Positions 16,854 through 24,701 of a stretch of 64,000 nucleotides of DNA are shown piece after piece (the first letter of the stretch is position 1; the number at the start of each line of letters is the position of its first letter). Source of the DNA: Bacteroidia bacterium (GTDB lineage Bacteria > Bacteroidota > Bacteroidia > Flavobacteriales_E > Vicingaceae); contig JAUIMG010000002.1 of the NCBI GenBank assembly GCA_030433355.1, positions 293,212 through 357,211 of the forward strand, read 5' to 3'. The notes below the pieces were generated by a model. The model was not told the DNA's origin. It was given only the letters and a program-made list of their open reading frames with translations, and made no database searches. Both the position numbers and the translations under genes were made by a program.

Positions 16854-17501
16854 TCAGAAAAATTTCTGGCATTCCAATTTTGTTATTTGAGTGCAACCCT
16901 GCAGGAGTTTATTCAAGCAAGATTTTGGGTCATAGAAATCTGTCCAATTATCACCATATCCATAACCAGTTCTTTTCAATGTAATCGATACAGGGTTTAA
17001 TTTATTGGCTATATATAATTGATTGAACATGTCACATGCTTCACCGCCAATATGGAGAAGAGAAAATTTATTCCTTTTATTGCTTTTTCGATTTGTTGTA
17101 GCTTGGTCTAACTCATAAACCGCCCACATGGCGAATGGAGTAAAGTTTTTAAAATTGAACCTATCCTTTATAAAGTCCATTTCTAATCTAATCTTTTCAG
17201 CTTTATTCAAAAATCGAGTGCTTTTTCTTAAACAATTAACATTTAATTCTTTTAAATCAATACTCTTTATGCCAATTAGTTTATAACCGACTTCTTTGAA
17301 ATCTTCTCGCATCGCTTTGGCAACTTCTGATTTAGATACTGAGTAGTCAACGTGGATAAAGCTATTTATATCAAGAGGGGAGTGTTCAATATCAAAGGCA
17401 TCGATACCTGATGCAGGGTAGAACATTGAGTTAGTGAGTATTTGTCTTATTTCAAACGACTGATCAAATTTCTCAGACGTTATTGAGTCTATGTAATTCA
17501 T
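16854..17501 (-). CDS. hypothetical protein coupled to a minimal tyrosine recombinase
   Basis: This 215-aa protein follows the recombinase gene by 10 bp on the same strand, so the two are surely co-transcribed. It has no signal peptide. Recognisable features are MFYPASGIDAFDIEH near residues 27-41, HVDYSVSK near 50-57, and GYGYGDNWTDFYDP near 180-193. The Y-P-A-S-G-x-D motif and scattered aromatic/Asp patches suggest an alpha/beta enzyme-like fold, but I cannot name the family. The tight link to a recombinase suggests a role in the same mobile or cassette system. Confidence 0.55.
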   Translation of the reverse strand: MNYIDSITSEKFDQSFEIRQILTNSMFYPASGIDAFDIEHSPLDINSFIHVDYSVSKSEVAKAMREDFKEVGYKLIGIKSIDLKELNVNCLRKSTRFLNKAEKIRLEMDFIKDRFNFKNFTPFAMWAVYELDQATTNRKSNKRNKFSLLHIGGEACDMFNQLYIANKLNPVSITLKRTGYGYGDNWTDFYDPKSCLNKLLQGCTQITKLECQKFF

Positions 17502-17511
17502 ATTCTAAAAA

Positions 17512-18069
17512 TTATAAATTCATATAAATGTCATTCAATTCTTCCTGACGAAGACCTAAATAAGTTCTTGTTAAGGAAGGGGAGGTGTGATTGAATAGCT
17601 CAGACAAGTAGATTAAGCTCTTTTCACTTTCATTGTTATTTTCAAAAACCCTTCTTCCAAAACTTTTTCTTAATGAGTGCGAAGACACATTGAGGGTCTT
17701 TGCCTCTCTTTGAAAAACTTGTTTTAATAGTAAGTTAATTTGTTGACGGCTGTAAACTGATCCTTTTTGTGATAAGAATATGTACTCTGAATCCTGTTCA
17801 AATCTTAAAATTGCATTTGAAATTGCCTCATTGATTTGGATGGTCCGGTGTTTACCGGTTTTCTTCTCAATCAGTTTTATTAAATCACCTTCCAAATCTC
17901 CCCATCTCAGTTTAAGAACATCTGAAATCCTTAATCCGGTATTTATAGAAATTATGATGTATAATCCTAAAATAGGTTTTCGATTTCCCTTTATCAATTT
18001 ATTGGCAACTGCAGTCGCTCGATCAAAATCGATATAATCGCTGGTTGTTTTACTTCCTTTTAAGCTCAT
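17512..18069 (-). CDS. minimal tyrosine recombinase (catalytic domain only)
   Basis: At 185 aa this protein is just the catalytic half of a tyrosine recombinase, like the FimB/FimE inversion enzymes. All catalytic residues are visible: R47 in TGLRISD, K70 in EKKTGKHR, H131 and R134 in HSLRKSFG, H161 in LFNHTS and Y170 in TRTYLGL. The N-terminal core-binding domain is missing, but the start looks natural (ATG, no truncated homology upstream), so it is probably complete. It precedes a co-transcribed unknown gene. Next to it begins a series of accessory genes separated by palindromic sites, which makes it a candidate for the enzyme acting on them. Confidence 0.82.
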   Translation of the reverse strand: MSLKGSKTTSDYIDFDRATAVANKLIKGNRKPILGLYIIISINTGLRISDVLKLRWGDLEGDLIKLIEKKTGKHRTIQINEAISNAILRFEQDSEYIFLSQKGSVYSRQQINLLLKQVFQREAKTLNVSSHSLRKSFGRRVFENNNESEKSLIYLSELFNHTSPSLTRTYLGLRQEELNDIYMNL

Positions 18070-18371
18070 AATTAAAGTTTCCTTCGTTCATGGCTAATCT
18101 CTGGAGAAATATCTAATTTAGCAAGGCTAAACATTCACTTATAGCATTAATTAATAGTTAGTGAGTATTGAAATATTTGAAGGAAAATGTCAATTGCAAA
18201 CAACCTAGAATTGGCGGTTGTTGCAGAGGAATATTGATATTAACATTCACTTTTGAAGAAAGTGAAGATTGTTTTTTTAAAAATAGTTCTTGATATATTA
18301 AACTTTTTTTAGTTTCTACTCTATATCAATAGAACTAAATTTAATTTAAAATGAAAAAAATACAGTTCTTG
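18070..18371. other. gene-free leader between recombinase and TIR gene
   Basis: Upstream of the minimal recombinase lies 302 bp without a gene. It contains a tail-to-head arrangement of dyads, an 18-bp GAAGAAAGTGAAG-rich stretch and, at its edge, the shared ACAGTTCTTGTTAGGC box. It may hold the recombinase promoter and an attachment site. Confidence 0.4.
18285..18336. repeat. imperfect dyad upstream of the minimal recombinase
   Basis: AGTTCTTGATATA (18285-18297) is the inverted counterpart of TATATCAATAGAACT (18322-18336). Inside it, AAACT and AGTTT flank a T run, giving a smaller hairpin. It lies downstream of the TIR gene stop and upstream of the recombinase start, so it may be a terminator or a recombination site. 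Confidence 0.5.
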
Positions 18372-18377
18372 TTAGGC
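18362..18377. repeat. cassette-end motif, copy 1
   Basis: ACAGTTCTTGTTAGGC overlaps the TIR stop codon. GTTAGGC fits the integron core-site consensus GTTRRRY exactly. A near-identical box occurs at 22935-22950 just after the thioredoxin gene. Confidence 0.5.
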
Positions 18378-19180
18378 ACTGTCTTTTATTTTTAAAATAA
18401 TATCATTCCCAAGTTTTGTCAAGTAGTAAAGAAAATACACTTGACCTACTTTTTTCTCATGATTAATTAGTCCTAGGACTGTCAACTCTGCTATGACAAT
18501 ATCTATTTCAGTATCATTTACAGTCTTCTTGACTATTGTAAAAAGCGGTCCGGATATCATTTTTGATCGAGCACCTAGAGCGAAACTCCTATAGACAGCT
18601 TTAAAAATTTCAAGTATGTTTAATTTTTTTCCTTGAATCTCGACTTCTGATTTTTTCATTCTTGTAATCACTTTATCTTGATCAATCTCTGATGCATTTG
18701 CTTCTTGAGATGCAGTTTTGCATATATTACAGAATTCAGTTACAATTTCATTAAATACTTGAGGTTTCTCAGGTGTGATTTTTAATTGAACAGAGAGGTC
18801 TGAAACAAATTGATGTACTTGGTCTTCAATTGTGCCGTCTAGGGAGTTGATTAATTTCAAAGGACCATTTATAAGTGCAAACCCTTTTTCCGAGCATATC
18901 AATGGGAAGATTGTCTTTTTAGCCCCCAACGAGCCCCTAATTCAAAGAGAACGTAGTATGATTCTAAACTAATAGGAGTAATTATGCCAATTAGGACTTC
19001 GCAATCAAATATCTCCTGCTTTAACCTATCATCTGTTCCAACTCCTGCAGGCAGCCTATGACCATTTAGACTGGTACACCTAATCTTTTCAGATGATAAG
19101 TTTAAAGATCCTCTTATTAGCCTTACGAGAGATTTTACAATTTCAAGATCTTGACTAGAATGGCTTATAAATATTTTCAT
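18372..19180 (-). pseudogene. TIR-domain protein interrupted by a homopolymer frameshift
   Basis: The first piece (18899-19180, 93 aa) is a TIR domain with the start MKIFISHSSQD, a strand VLIGIITP and E80 in the YYVLFELGARWG helix, the expected NADase glutamate. The frame then runs into KRQSSH and stops. The second piece (18372-18929) restarts as GAKKTIFPLICSEKG, exactly the continuation expected, and carries a helical region plus a winged-helix-like end. The junction is a run of five C on the plus strand (18923-18927); one more base would join the frames into about 270 aa. TIR proteins degrade NAD during anti-phage defence. This copy is inactive, phase-variable or a sequencing artefact. Confidence 0.78.
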
Positions 19181-19191
19181 AATTGATTGTG

Positions 19192-19265
19192 CACCTAACA
19201 GGATTTTATACGATTTGTGCTACTGAGAAATCGGAGATTTTTCGGACGAAGCAAATCGTTAGTTG
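19192..19265. repeat. attC-like palindromic site between CPBP and TIR genes
   Basis: The 74-bp element begins with CACCTAAC (contains RYYYAAC) and ends with GTTAGTTG. Inside, CGATTTG (19211-19217) pairs with CAAATCG (19252-19258). It lies downstream of the CPBP stop and upstream of the TIR start, all genes on the minus strand. Size, terminal inverted core boxes and imperfect stem match integron attC sites in form. Confidence 0.55.
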
Positions 19266-19307
19266 AATGTTTGTCGGTTTGTACTAATTCCAATTTGAAC
19301 ATAAATT

Positions 19308-20075
19308 TTATATGGTGTTAGCAATAGTATTTTCTTTTTCCCACTTCTTGATTATCGCGAACCAAATAATAATTGAAATGCCTAAAATGACGATTTTTTC
19401 AGTTCCACTAATTCCATTTTTTATTAAAACATTAAACATCATAATTTGAATAATCATATGAAAACAAGCACTCGCTATAATCGACTTTGTTGATTCAGCC
19501 ACTTGTCCAATTCCCCAGCTACCAATAATCATCATTCCTAAAAAGAAAAAGTTATCTCCAGCACTTGCCTTTGTTAAAAATGTCAAATGCCATAAATACC
19601 ATGTGAATCCGATTATTAAATATTTTTTCCAAGGTTTCAATATTTTCAACTCTTCTTGTAAGTACCCTCTCCATCCATACTCTTCCATTATACAATAAAG
19701 AAAAGTCCCAATTGCAGCAGTTAGACCATAAAAGTGATATTCCATCCCAATATCATTTGTTACTCCTATTATTGTCAAAATTAAGATTGGAATGATAGCC
19801 ATTATAATACTTTTTGACTTTGAAGTTCCAAATAATGACATTTCCGTCTTCCGTTCTTTTTTCAAAAAATGAATAATAATTAATGCTCCTATTATAACTC
19901 CACTACCTTCAAAAAGAACAGTAGTAAATATAAAAATCCAACTTGGTAATTTTTCCAATTCTGAATTAAATTCAAATATGTCAAATCGGAAAATATTCGA
20001 TACTAAAGTTGCGATAATAAAAAAAATCACTACTCTTTTCCAACTTATATTGTTTTTCTCCATTTCGTCTTTCAT
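19308..20075 (-). CDS. CPBP family intramembrane glutamic endopeptidase
   Basis: This is a multi-pass membrane protease of the CAAX protease/bacteriocin-processing (CPBP, Abi) family. The catalytic EEYGWRGYL motif, a downstream WHLTFL histidine and the ASACFHMI histidine are all present, spread over about seven hydrophobic helices. A longer reading frame begins at 20111, but its first 12 residues are encoded by the palindromic element next to the gene. The start is therefore placed at ATG 20075; ATG 20063 is also possible. In Gram-positive bacteria such proteins give bacteriocin self-immunity; here the substrate is unknown. It sits as a single-gene cassette between two attC-like sites. Confidence 0.85.
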   Translation of the reverse strand: MKDEMEKNNISWKRVVIFFIIATLVSNIFRFDIFEFNSELEKLPSWIFIFTTVLFEGSGVIIGALIIIHFLKKERKTEMSLFGTSKSKSIIMAIIPILILTIIGVTNDIGMEYHFYGLTAAIGTFLYCIMEEYGWRGYLQEELKILKPWKKYLIIGFTWYLWHLTFLTKASAGDNFFFLGMMIIGSWGIGQVAESTKSIIASACFHMIIQIMMFNVLIKNGISGTEKIVILGISIIIWFAIIKKWEKENTIANTI

Positions 20076-20081
20076 ATGCTT

Positions 20082-20139
20082 GCTAACGACATGGCTATGC
20101 GCATTATCCAAAAGGGCATTGCGTATAGGTGATGTTAGC
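20082..20139. repeat. attC-like palindromic site between S41 and CPBP genes
   Basis: The 58-bp element runs from GCTAAC (20082-20087) to GTTAGC (20134-20139), perfect inverted ends. The inner arms GGCTATGCGCAT (20093-20104) and GCGTATAGG (20121-20129) pair imperfectly. It begins seven bases beyond the S41 stop on the minus strand and ends just before the CPBP start. Confidence 0.6.
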
Positions 20140-20146
20140 TACAGTT

Positions 20147-21919
20147 TTATTCATTTTGGTTAAAAATATACCCATTGCTTTCAGCAAACTTTTCAATAGA
20201 TTCAAGACCTAATTTCTTTCGTCTTTGATTGACATTTTTTAAATCCTCAATTGGATAAATTTTATTTTTCTGCAATGTTTTGTCCCAAACAGCTTGTGTT
20301 CCATAAAGTTGTTTTTGCTTATTTCGCATTAAAACACGGTCTTTAAGGAAAGCAAGATGCCATCCCTCTGATTCGCCCTTTTCTACCGATTCTTTCAACA
20401 ACGGAAGGTATTTTTCTTGTATATTAAGTTCTGAATGCTGAATTATTAACCATATAGCTTGATTTGCTTTCTCTCCAACTTTGCTTTTTCCAACCCAACC
20501 GTGTGTATCCAATATTTTGATGAGCTTGTTTAAACAAATACTATCTTGACGATTAATGAGTGACCAAATGTATTTGAATTCGTTTGATTCTCTACCAAAT
20601 TTTTCTGTCACTTGTGGAAGTAAAAGGCGTAAGGTTTGGTCTTCTGTACCAATAAGTTCTATTTCTTTTTTTAGGATACTATCTGTCTTATTTTGTGAAC
20701 TTGTTAGCAAATAAATTCCCTTATCTAATATTTCATCTTTTTCAAGAGTTGTTTGTTTGACATAATTTGCTGGAATATATTTTTCCCGTGGTGTTCCATT
20801 TACGTGATACAATTTAGCTGTTGAAAGTCGATAACCATAATTCTGGTGTTTAAATGAAAACCCATTCATTTCTCCTGCTAATCTTTCCATTTCAGTACCA
20901 ACAATTTCTGCCCTTTCCATTCCATCAAAACCAATTGCAAGTCCTTCGCCCATACTACCTGTCCACCTACCTACTAATACAATTACTGATTTTTTATATT
21001 GTTTCCCTCTTGGACTAACATATTCAACCCAACTTCTTTTAACAATTGGATTTTCACCATATTGCTCGTTTGTCAAATGTCTTTGATAAGGTTTAAGTTC
21101 GTTGATAAATCGTCCCATAATTCCACGAGCAATATATGAATCTCCGCCATCTACAGTATTTCTCAAATCAATTATCAGTCCTTTGGTATTTATTAACTTG
21201 TCGAGTGTTTTGTCAAATTCATTTATAAGACTACTATTTCCCAATGAGTTGTTTATTGTAATTATTCCAATGTCATTTTCTATTGTTGACGTTAGAAGTT
21301 TAGTAGTTTGTTTAATTTTAACTTTATCCAAATCAAACTCAACTGTATTATTGTTTTCCAACTTTAAGGTTAGAACCCTTGGTTGATTATATCTACCTGC
21401 TAAAATTTTGTTTGCAATCCATTCTCGAACTATTTTAGATTTTTTGTCATTACAATGCGTTGGAAATTGCTCAATTGCTTTGTCGAAAGCCATTCCATTA
21501 ATTTTTTGTACTTCTGCTCCAATTAGATTTTGGTCAATATTTTGGATTTGGGTTTGCCAAATATTTGAGATTACTGCTTTCCCATTCTCAATTTTAATGT
21601 AGATTGGCGAAAACAAACGAAATGATGAGTTACGGTTCGTATTTAAAATCAAATGACTGTCGTAAAACTCATCTAATAAATACTCGAAAAAGAGTACTGT
21701 TTCTTCTTCTGTATTTAGGTTTTCGATTTGGGTTTCATAGTGTTCTTGGATACAATCCAAATCAACATTTTTCTCATCGAGATAAATATAGTTTTGAGAA
21801 ATATCTATCAAAATTTCGTTCAAATCTTCCTTTACTTTTGTTCTGTCGATTTGATTTTCTTGTGATTGAACACAAGAGAAATTCAAAGTAACTATTAAAA
21901 TAAAAATCAATTTTTTCAT
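20147..21919 (-). CDS. S41-family (C-terminal processing) peptidase, lipoprotein
   Basis: The start MKKLIFILIVTLNFSCVQSQ is a lipoprotein signal with the lipidated cysteine at 16, so the enzyme should face the periplasm or cell surface. Residues 200-400 form the S41 fold: LIIDLRNTVDGGD, then the catalytic serine in GRWTGSMGEGLAIGF, and EIVGTEMERLAGEMNGF. At 590 aa it is longer than standard tail-specific proteases. The C-terminal 190 residues are a helical extension that includes hydrolase-neutral repeats. No PDZ domain is obvious. It is the second single-gene unit of the cassette-like array, its stop lying seven bases from a palindromic site. Confidence 0.85.
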   Translation of the reverse strand: MKKLIFILIVTLNFSCVQSQENQIDRTKVKEDLNEILIDISQNYIYLDEKNVDLDCIQEHYETQIENLNTEEETVLFFEYLLDEFYDSHLILNTNRNSSFRLFSPIYIKIENGKAVISNIWQTQIQNIDQNLIGAEVQKINGMAFDKAIEQFPTHCNDKKSKIVREWIANKILAGRYNQPRVLTLKLENNNTVEFDLDKVKIKQTTKLLTSTIENDIGIITINNSLGNSSLINEFDKTLDKLINTKGLIIDLRNTVDGGDSYIARGIMGRFINELKPYQRHLTNEQYGENPIVKRSWVEYVSPRGKQYKKSVIVLVGRWTGSMGEGLAIGFDGMERAEIVGTEMERLAGEMNGFSFKHQNYGYRLSTAKLYHVNGTPREKYIPANYVKQTTLEKDEILDKGIYLLTSSQNKTDSILKKEIELIGTEDQTLRLLLPQVTEKFGRESNEFKYIWSLINRQDSICLNKLIKILDTHGWVGKSKVGEKANQAIWLIIQHSELNIQEKYLPLLKESVEKGESEGWHLAFLKDRVLMRNKQKQLYGTQAVWDKTLQKNKIYPIEDLKNVNQRRKKLGLESIEKFAESNGYIFNQNE

Positions 21920-21986
21920 TGAAGTACGATGTTTTTTAAAATGTTCGTTAAGATAACATAGTTTACAAAAGTTATAGATGCATGCT

Positions 21987-22595
21987 TTACACTAAATTAG
22001 TTTCTAACCTTACTGATTGTTCTTTGTTTCTTAATTCATTTTCTTTAAAGTAACCTAAAAATTTATTTCTATAAAAGACTCTCCAAATTCCATTACCTAT
22101 CTCTAATGCTCCGATGTATTTTCCTTGCAAAGATGCAGATACATAAACCCAGTTATAAGAACCCCACCTCACTAATCCGTTCTTGGTTACTTTGAGTACT
22201 CTCATCTCTGAATCGTAATCAAAGTTTTGTATTCTTTCTGGGAACGATCTAGTCTTAAAATTATGTACAGAGGCAGGTGTTTTCATTTCTAGAACTTCAT
22301 GTGGTCTTACATGATTATACTCTTTTACAAAGTGGTTTAATCGTCTCTGTTGAGCTTTTAAGTCATGAGCTGAAGGTTTAGCACAAGCAGCTTTTAAATC
22401 ACGATGCATGCGTTCATGCCTTCCGTTTTGTTCAGGGTGTGAAGGGTCTGAATAAACCGGCATAATTCCAAGTTCAATGAACCAGTAGGAGAGCACGGTA
22501 AATCGTTGTATTGCTTTCACAGATCCAAAGGGATTACCATTATCGGAATGAATTTGATTAGGTAAGCCATAAACTCTAAAAACTTTGGTAAACTC
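21987..22595 (-). mobile_element. IS481-type transposase fragment, C-terminal 203 residues
   Basis: The reading frame is open from 22595 to the stop at 21987; an ATG lies at 22520. It encodes the last part of a DDE transposase: VFRVYGLPNQIHSDNG with the second catalytic Asp, then HPEQNGRHERMHRD with the catalytic Glu, RPHEVLEMKTPASV, and a C-terminal region ending RLETNLV. The first catalytic Asp and the N-terminal HTH are gone; beyond 22595 the sequence is unrelated. The copy is truncated and cannot transpose. A second, more decayed C-terminal copy lies at 24279-24620 in the same orientation. Confidence 0.82.
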
Positions 22596-22681
22596 TCACT
22601 GTAACGTCTTACGGTTTTGTCATTTTTATACATATCTACATGTTTAAGTGTAGATATATTTTAGGACGCGACATAATTACC

Positions 22682-22806
22682 GCCAACGTTTAGTATATGA
22701 AAAGTAGGCGATTGCGTGGTACTTTCCTGTCAAACCGCTATGTAGTTTGGGCGGGCTACAACCCTTGAATTTACTGCTACTTCGTCTATTTTTTATATAC
22801 AACTTA
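22682..22806. repeat. long imperfect palindrome, attC-like
   Basis: The 125-bp element starts GCCAACGTTTAGTATATG. AGTATATGAAAAGTAGGCGA (22692-22711) is the inverted counterpart of TCGTCTATTTTTTATATACA (22782-22801). Inside, GTAG and CTAC (22743-22759) flank a GGGCGGG loop, giving a GC-rich core. It lies between the transposase fragment and the thioredoxin gene. Confidence 0.55.
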
Positions 22807-22850
22807 AGCTTGTCTTTTAATTAACTTGTAATCTAAATCAGAAAGGAAAA

Positions 22851-22916
22851 AGAGAGGATTAAGGTTATGATATACGCAGAGACCTAGATCTCGTCAACAT
22901 TGAAAATCCCCTCTCT
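22851..22916. repeat. inverted repeat downstream of the thioredoxin gene
   Basis: AGAGAGGATT (22851-22860) pairs with AATCCCCTCTCT (22905-22916), with a near-perfect GAGACCTAGATCTC palindrome inside. It may be a terminator, an IS end or part of a cassette site. Confidence 0.45.
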
Positions 22917-22934
22917 TATCTAATTAAATTTCGT

Positions 22935-22950
22935 ACAGTTCTTTGTTAGC
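22935..22950. repeat. cassette-end motif, copy 2
   Basis: ACAGTTCTTTGTTAGC lies 13 bases beyond the thioredoxin stop on the minus strand. It matches the box at 18362-18377, which overlaps the TIR stop, with one inserted T and one missing G. Confidence 0.5.
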
Positions 22951-22962
22951 TGCTGGATTTTT

Positions 22963-24156
22963 TTACATTTTATTTATTAATTCCTCAAGTTCTTTGGTGT
23001 TTTTATTTTCCTTTTTAGCAGCTACTATTGCCAATTTGGCTATCTTCTTTGTTTCTGTCTTATTGCCTACTTTATATAAAAGATGAACATATGTGTCTAA
23101 ATAAGCATAAGTTGGTTCTTGGACGGTAACTTCTTTCATCCATTCAATACAATTTTTAACAACATCTTGGTCATCACATTTTTCATAAACTTGCCAACTG
23201 AAATGGTTGATGAAACCATTGTCAAACTCACCTTTGTCTTTTAGTTTTTTATTGATTTCAAAAACTTCATTCCATTTGTTTTGAGCTTTCAAATAATCTT
23301 TTTTGTATTCAGGTAAAATGTCGTTAACCCATTCATTCCTCAAAGCATTTTTCGTGAATTCAACTGCTTCATCATATTTTTCTTGGTCTAATTCTGATAT
23401 AGCAACATTGAATTTTGCAGAAGTAAGGAAGTATAATAAAGTTTCAACATCTTTTTCTCCATAAAGGTTAATATATTTTTGCTTGTTTTTTAATGCTAAA
23501 TCAGCGATACTTACTGGTGCATCTCTACCAAAATATATTAAAGTCGAAAAATATTCTTCAGAAAATTTATCCTGTGTATTATTTAAATAATCACTTAATT
23601 CAGATTTGTTAATTTTTGTATTCGTACGATTTACATAATCAACATAAAACTTTGGATATTTTTCAGCATTGATTTTATTAGAATACCCTTTCAGTAATTT
23701 GTTTTCCTTGTTTAAGGCAACACTTTTGTCTGTAAATTCAATTACGTTTTTTTGTAATGAGAAAGAATCTTGACCTGGAAACCCATATTTTCGGTTAACT
23801 ACAAACCCTTCCTTATTTAGTATAATTCCCGTTGGGTAACTGCTTACGTGATGTTTTTTAGATAAATGGAAAATGGTGTCTTTTTCCGCATCATATTTTA
23901 ACATAACAAAATCTTTTCCGAGAAGATTTTTTATTGAGTCATTTTGAAAAACGTACTTATCCAATTTTTTGCAAGGGTCACACCAAGTTGTATAAAAATC
24001 AATGAACAATAATTTGTCTTCTTTGGATGCTAATTTTAATGCTTTGTCAAAGTCTTGCTCTATAATTATCAGTTTTTTTGATTTATTGACAGTTTGATTG
24101 TTTTCTTTGCACCCAACAACTAATATAGCGATTACAAATAAATTAATATATTTCAT
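22963..24156 (-). CDS. thioredoxin-fold lipoprotein
   Basis: This is a periplasmic thiol-disulfide protein. The reading frame extends upstream to 24252, but ATG 24156 starts a lipoprotein signal, MKYINLFVIAILVVGCKENN, so that start is preferred. The thioredoxin domain follows with FIDFYTTWCDPCKKLDKYV, giving the redox C-x-x-C pair WCDPC, and the cis-proline stretch HVSSYPTGIIL. The remaining 260 residues are helical and TPR-like, ending KKENKNTKELEELINKM. The architecture resembles Bacteroidota thioredoxin lipoproteins used in oxidative folding or redox sensing. It sits between two IS481-type remnants and has a cassette-end motif after its stop. Confidence 0.82.
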   Translation of the reverse strand: MKYINLFVIAILVVGCKENNQTVNKSKKLIIIEQDFDKALKLASKEDKLLFIDFYTTWCDPCKKLDKYVFQNDSIKNLLGKDFVMLKYDAEKDTIFHLSKKHHVSSYPTGIILNKEGFVVNRKYGFPGQDSFSLQKNVIEFTDKSVALNKENKLLKGYSNKINAEKYPKFYVDYVNRTNTKINKSELSDYLNNTQDKFSEEYFSTLIYFGRDAPVSIADLALKNKQKYINLYGEKDVETLLYFLTSAKFNVAISELDQEKYDEAVEFTKNALRNEWVNDILPEYKKDYLKAQNKWNEVFEINKKLKDKGEFDNGFINHFSWQVYEKCDDQDVVKNCIEWMKEVTVQEPTYAYLDTYVHLLYKVGNKTETKKIAKLAIVAAKKENKNTKELEELINKM

Positions 24157-24252
24157 ATTGTTTTGTTTTAAGAGTTTTATCATTGTTTCTAAAAATGAGT
24201 AATAATCTTTCATGTTACAAAGTGTTCTTTTCATCTGTTTGAAAAGGCACAT

Positions 24253-24701
24253 TGTTTAAAGAGTTAAAGGCACATCCTTTACACTAAATTTTGAATTAAC
24301 CTTATTTTCATTTCTTTATTTCTAATATCTTTTTCATTGAAGAAGCCTAAAAATACATTTCTTTAGTAGACCCTTCAAACTCCTTTTCCCACTTCTCTTG
24401 CACCTACATATTTTCCACTTAATGATAAAGTTAAATATACCCAGTCATAAGATTTCCAAACCATTGAACCATTCTTATATCTTACACACCCTCATCACTT
24501 TCATGTCTGAATCGTAGCTAAAGTTAGGTGCTTTTTCAGGGCATGGCCTAGATGATAAGTCATGTATTTCACTTGGTGTTGTCATCTCTAAAGCTTCTTG
24601 TGGTCCTTCGTGATTGTTTAGTAGAAGTGATTTTTTGTTAATTTGACAAAAAGCTTAATTTACTAGAGTTATGGCATTTTTGGTAACAAAGTTTCCTGAT
24701 G
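24253..24701. other. gene-free stretch holding the second transposase relic
   Basis: This 449-base stretch between the thioredoxin and WG-repeat genes is mostly the decayed transposase. The remaining 80 bases next to the WG-repeat stop show nothing recognisable. Confidence 0.5.
24279..24620 (-). pseudogene. decayed IS481-type transposase C-terminus
   Basis: Across several frames the minus strand still reads NHEGPQEALEMTTPSEIHD, then NFSYDSDMKVMRV, VYLTLSLSGKYVGAREVGKG, FLGFFNEKDIRNKE and a final IQNLV stop. These align with the end of the fragment at 21987-22595 (RPHEVLEMKTPASVH, YDSEMRVLKV, SGKYIGALEIGNG-like, NLV stop). Internal stops and frameshifts show it is dead. Both remnants also share the flank CTTTACACTAAATT. 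They probably derive from two insertions of related elements around the thioredoxin gene. Confidence 0.75.

Noticed and set aside
17512..18069. Classical integron integrase
   Set aside because: The protein lacks the core-binding domain and the extra IntI helix and is transcribed in the same direction as the cassettes, so I only call it a minimal tyrosine recombinase.
18372..19180. Thoeris defence system
   Set aside because: There is a TIR gene but no SIR2- or Macro/SLOG-type effector gene beside it.
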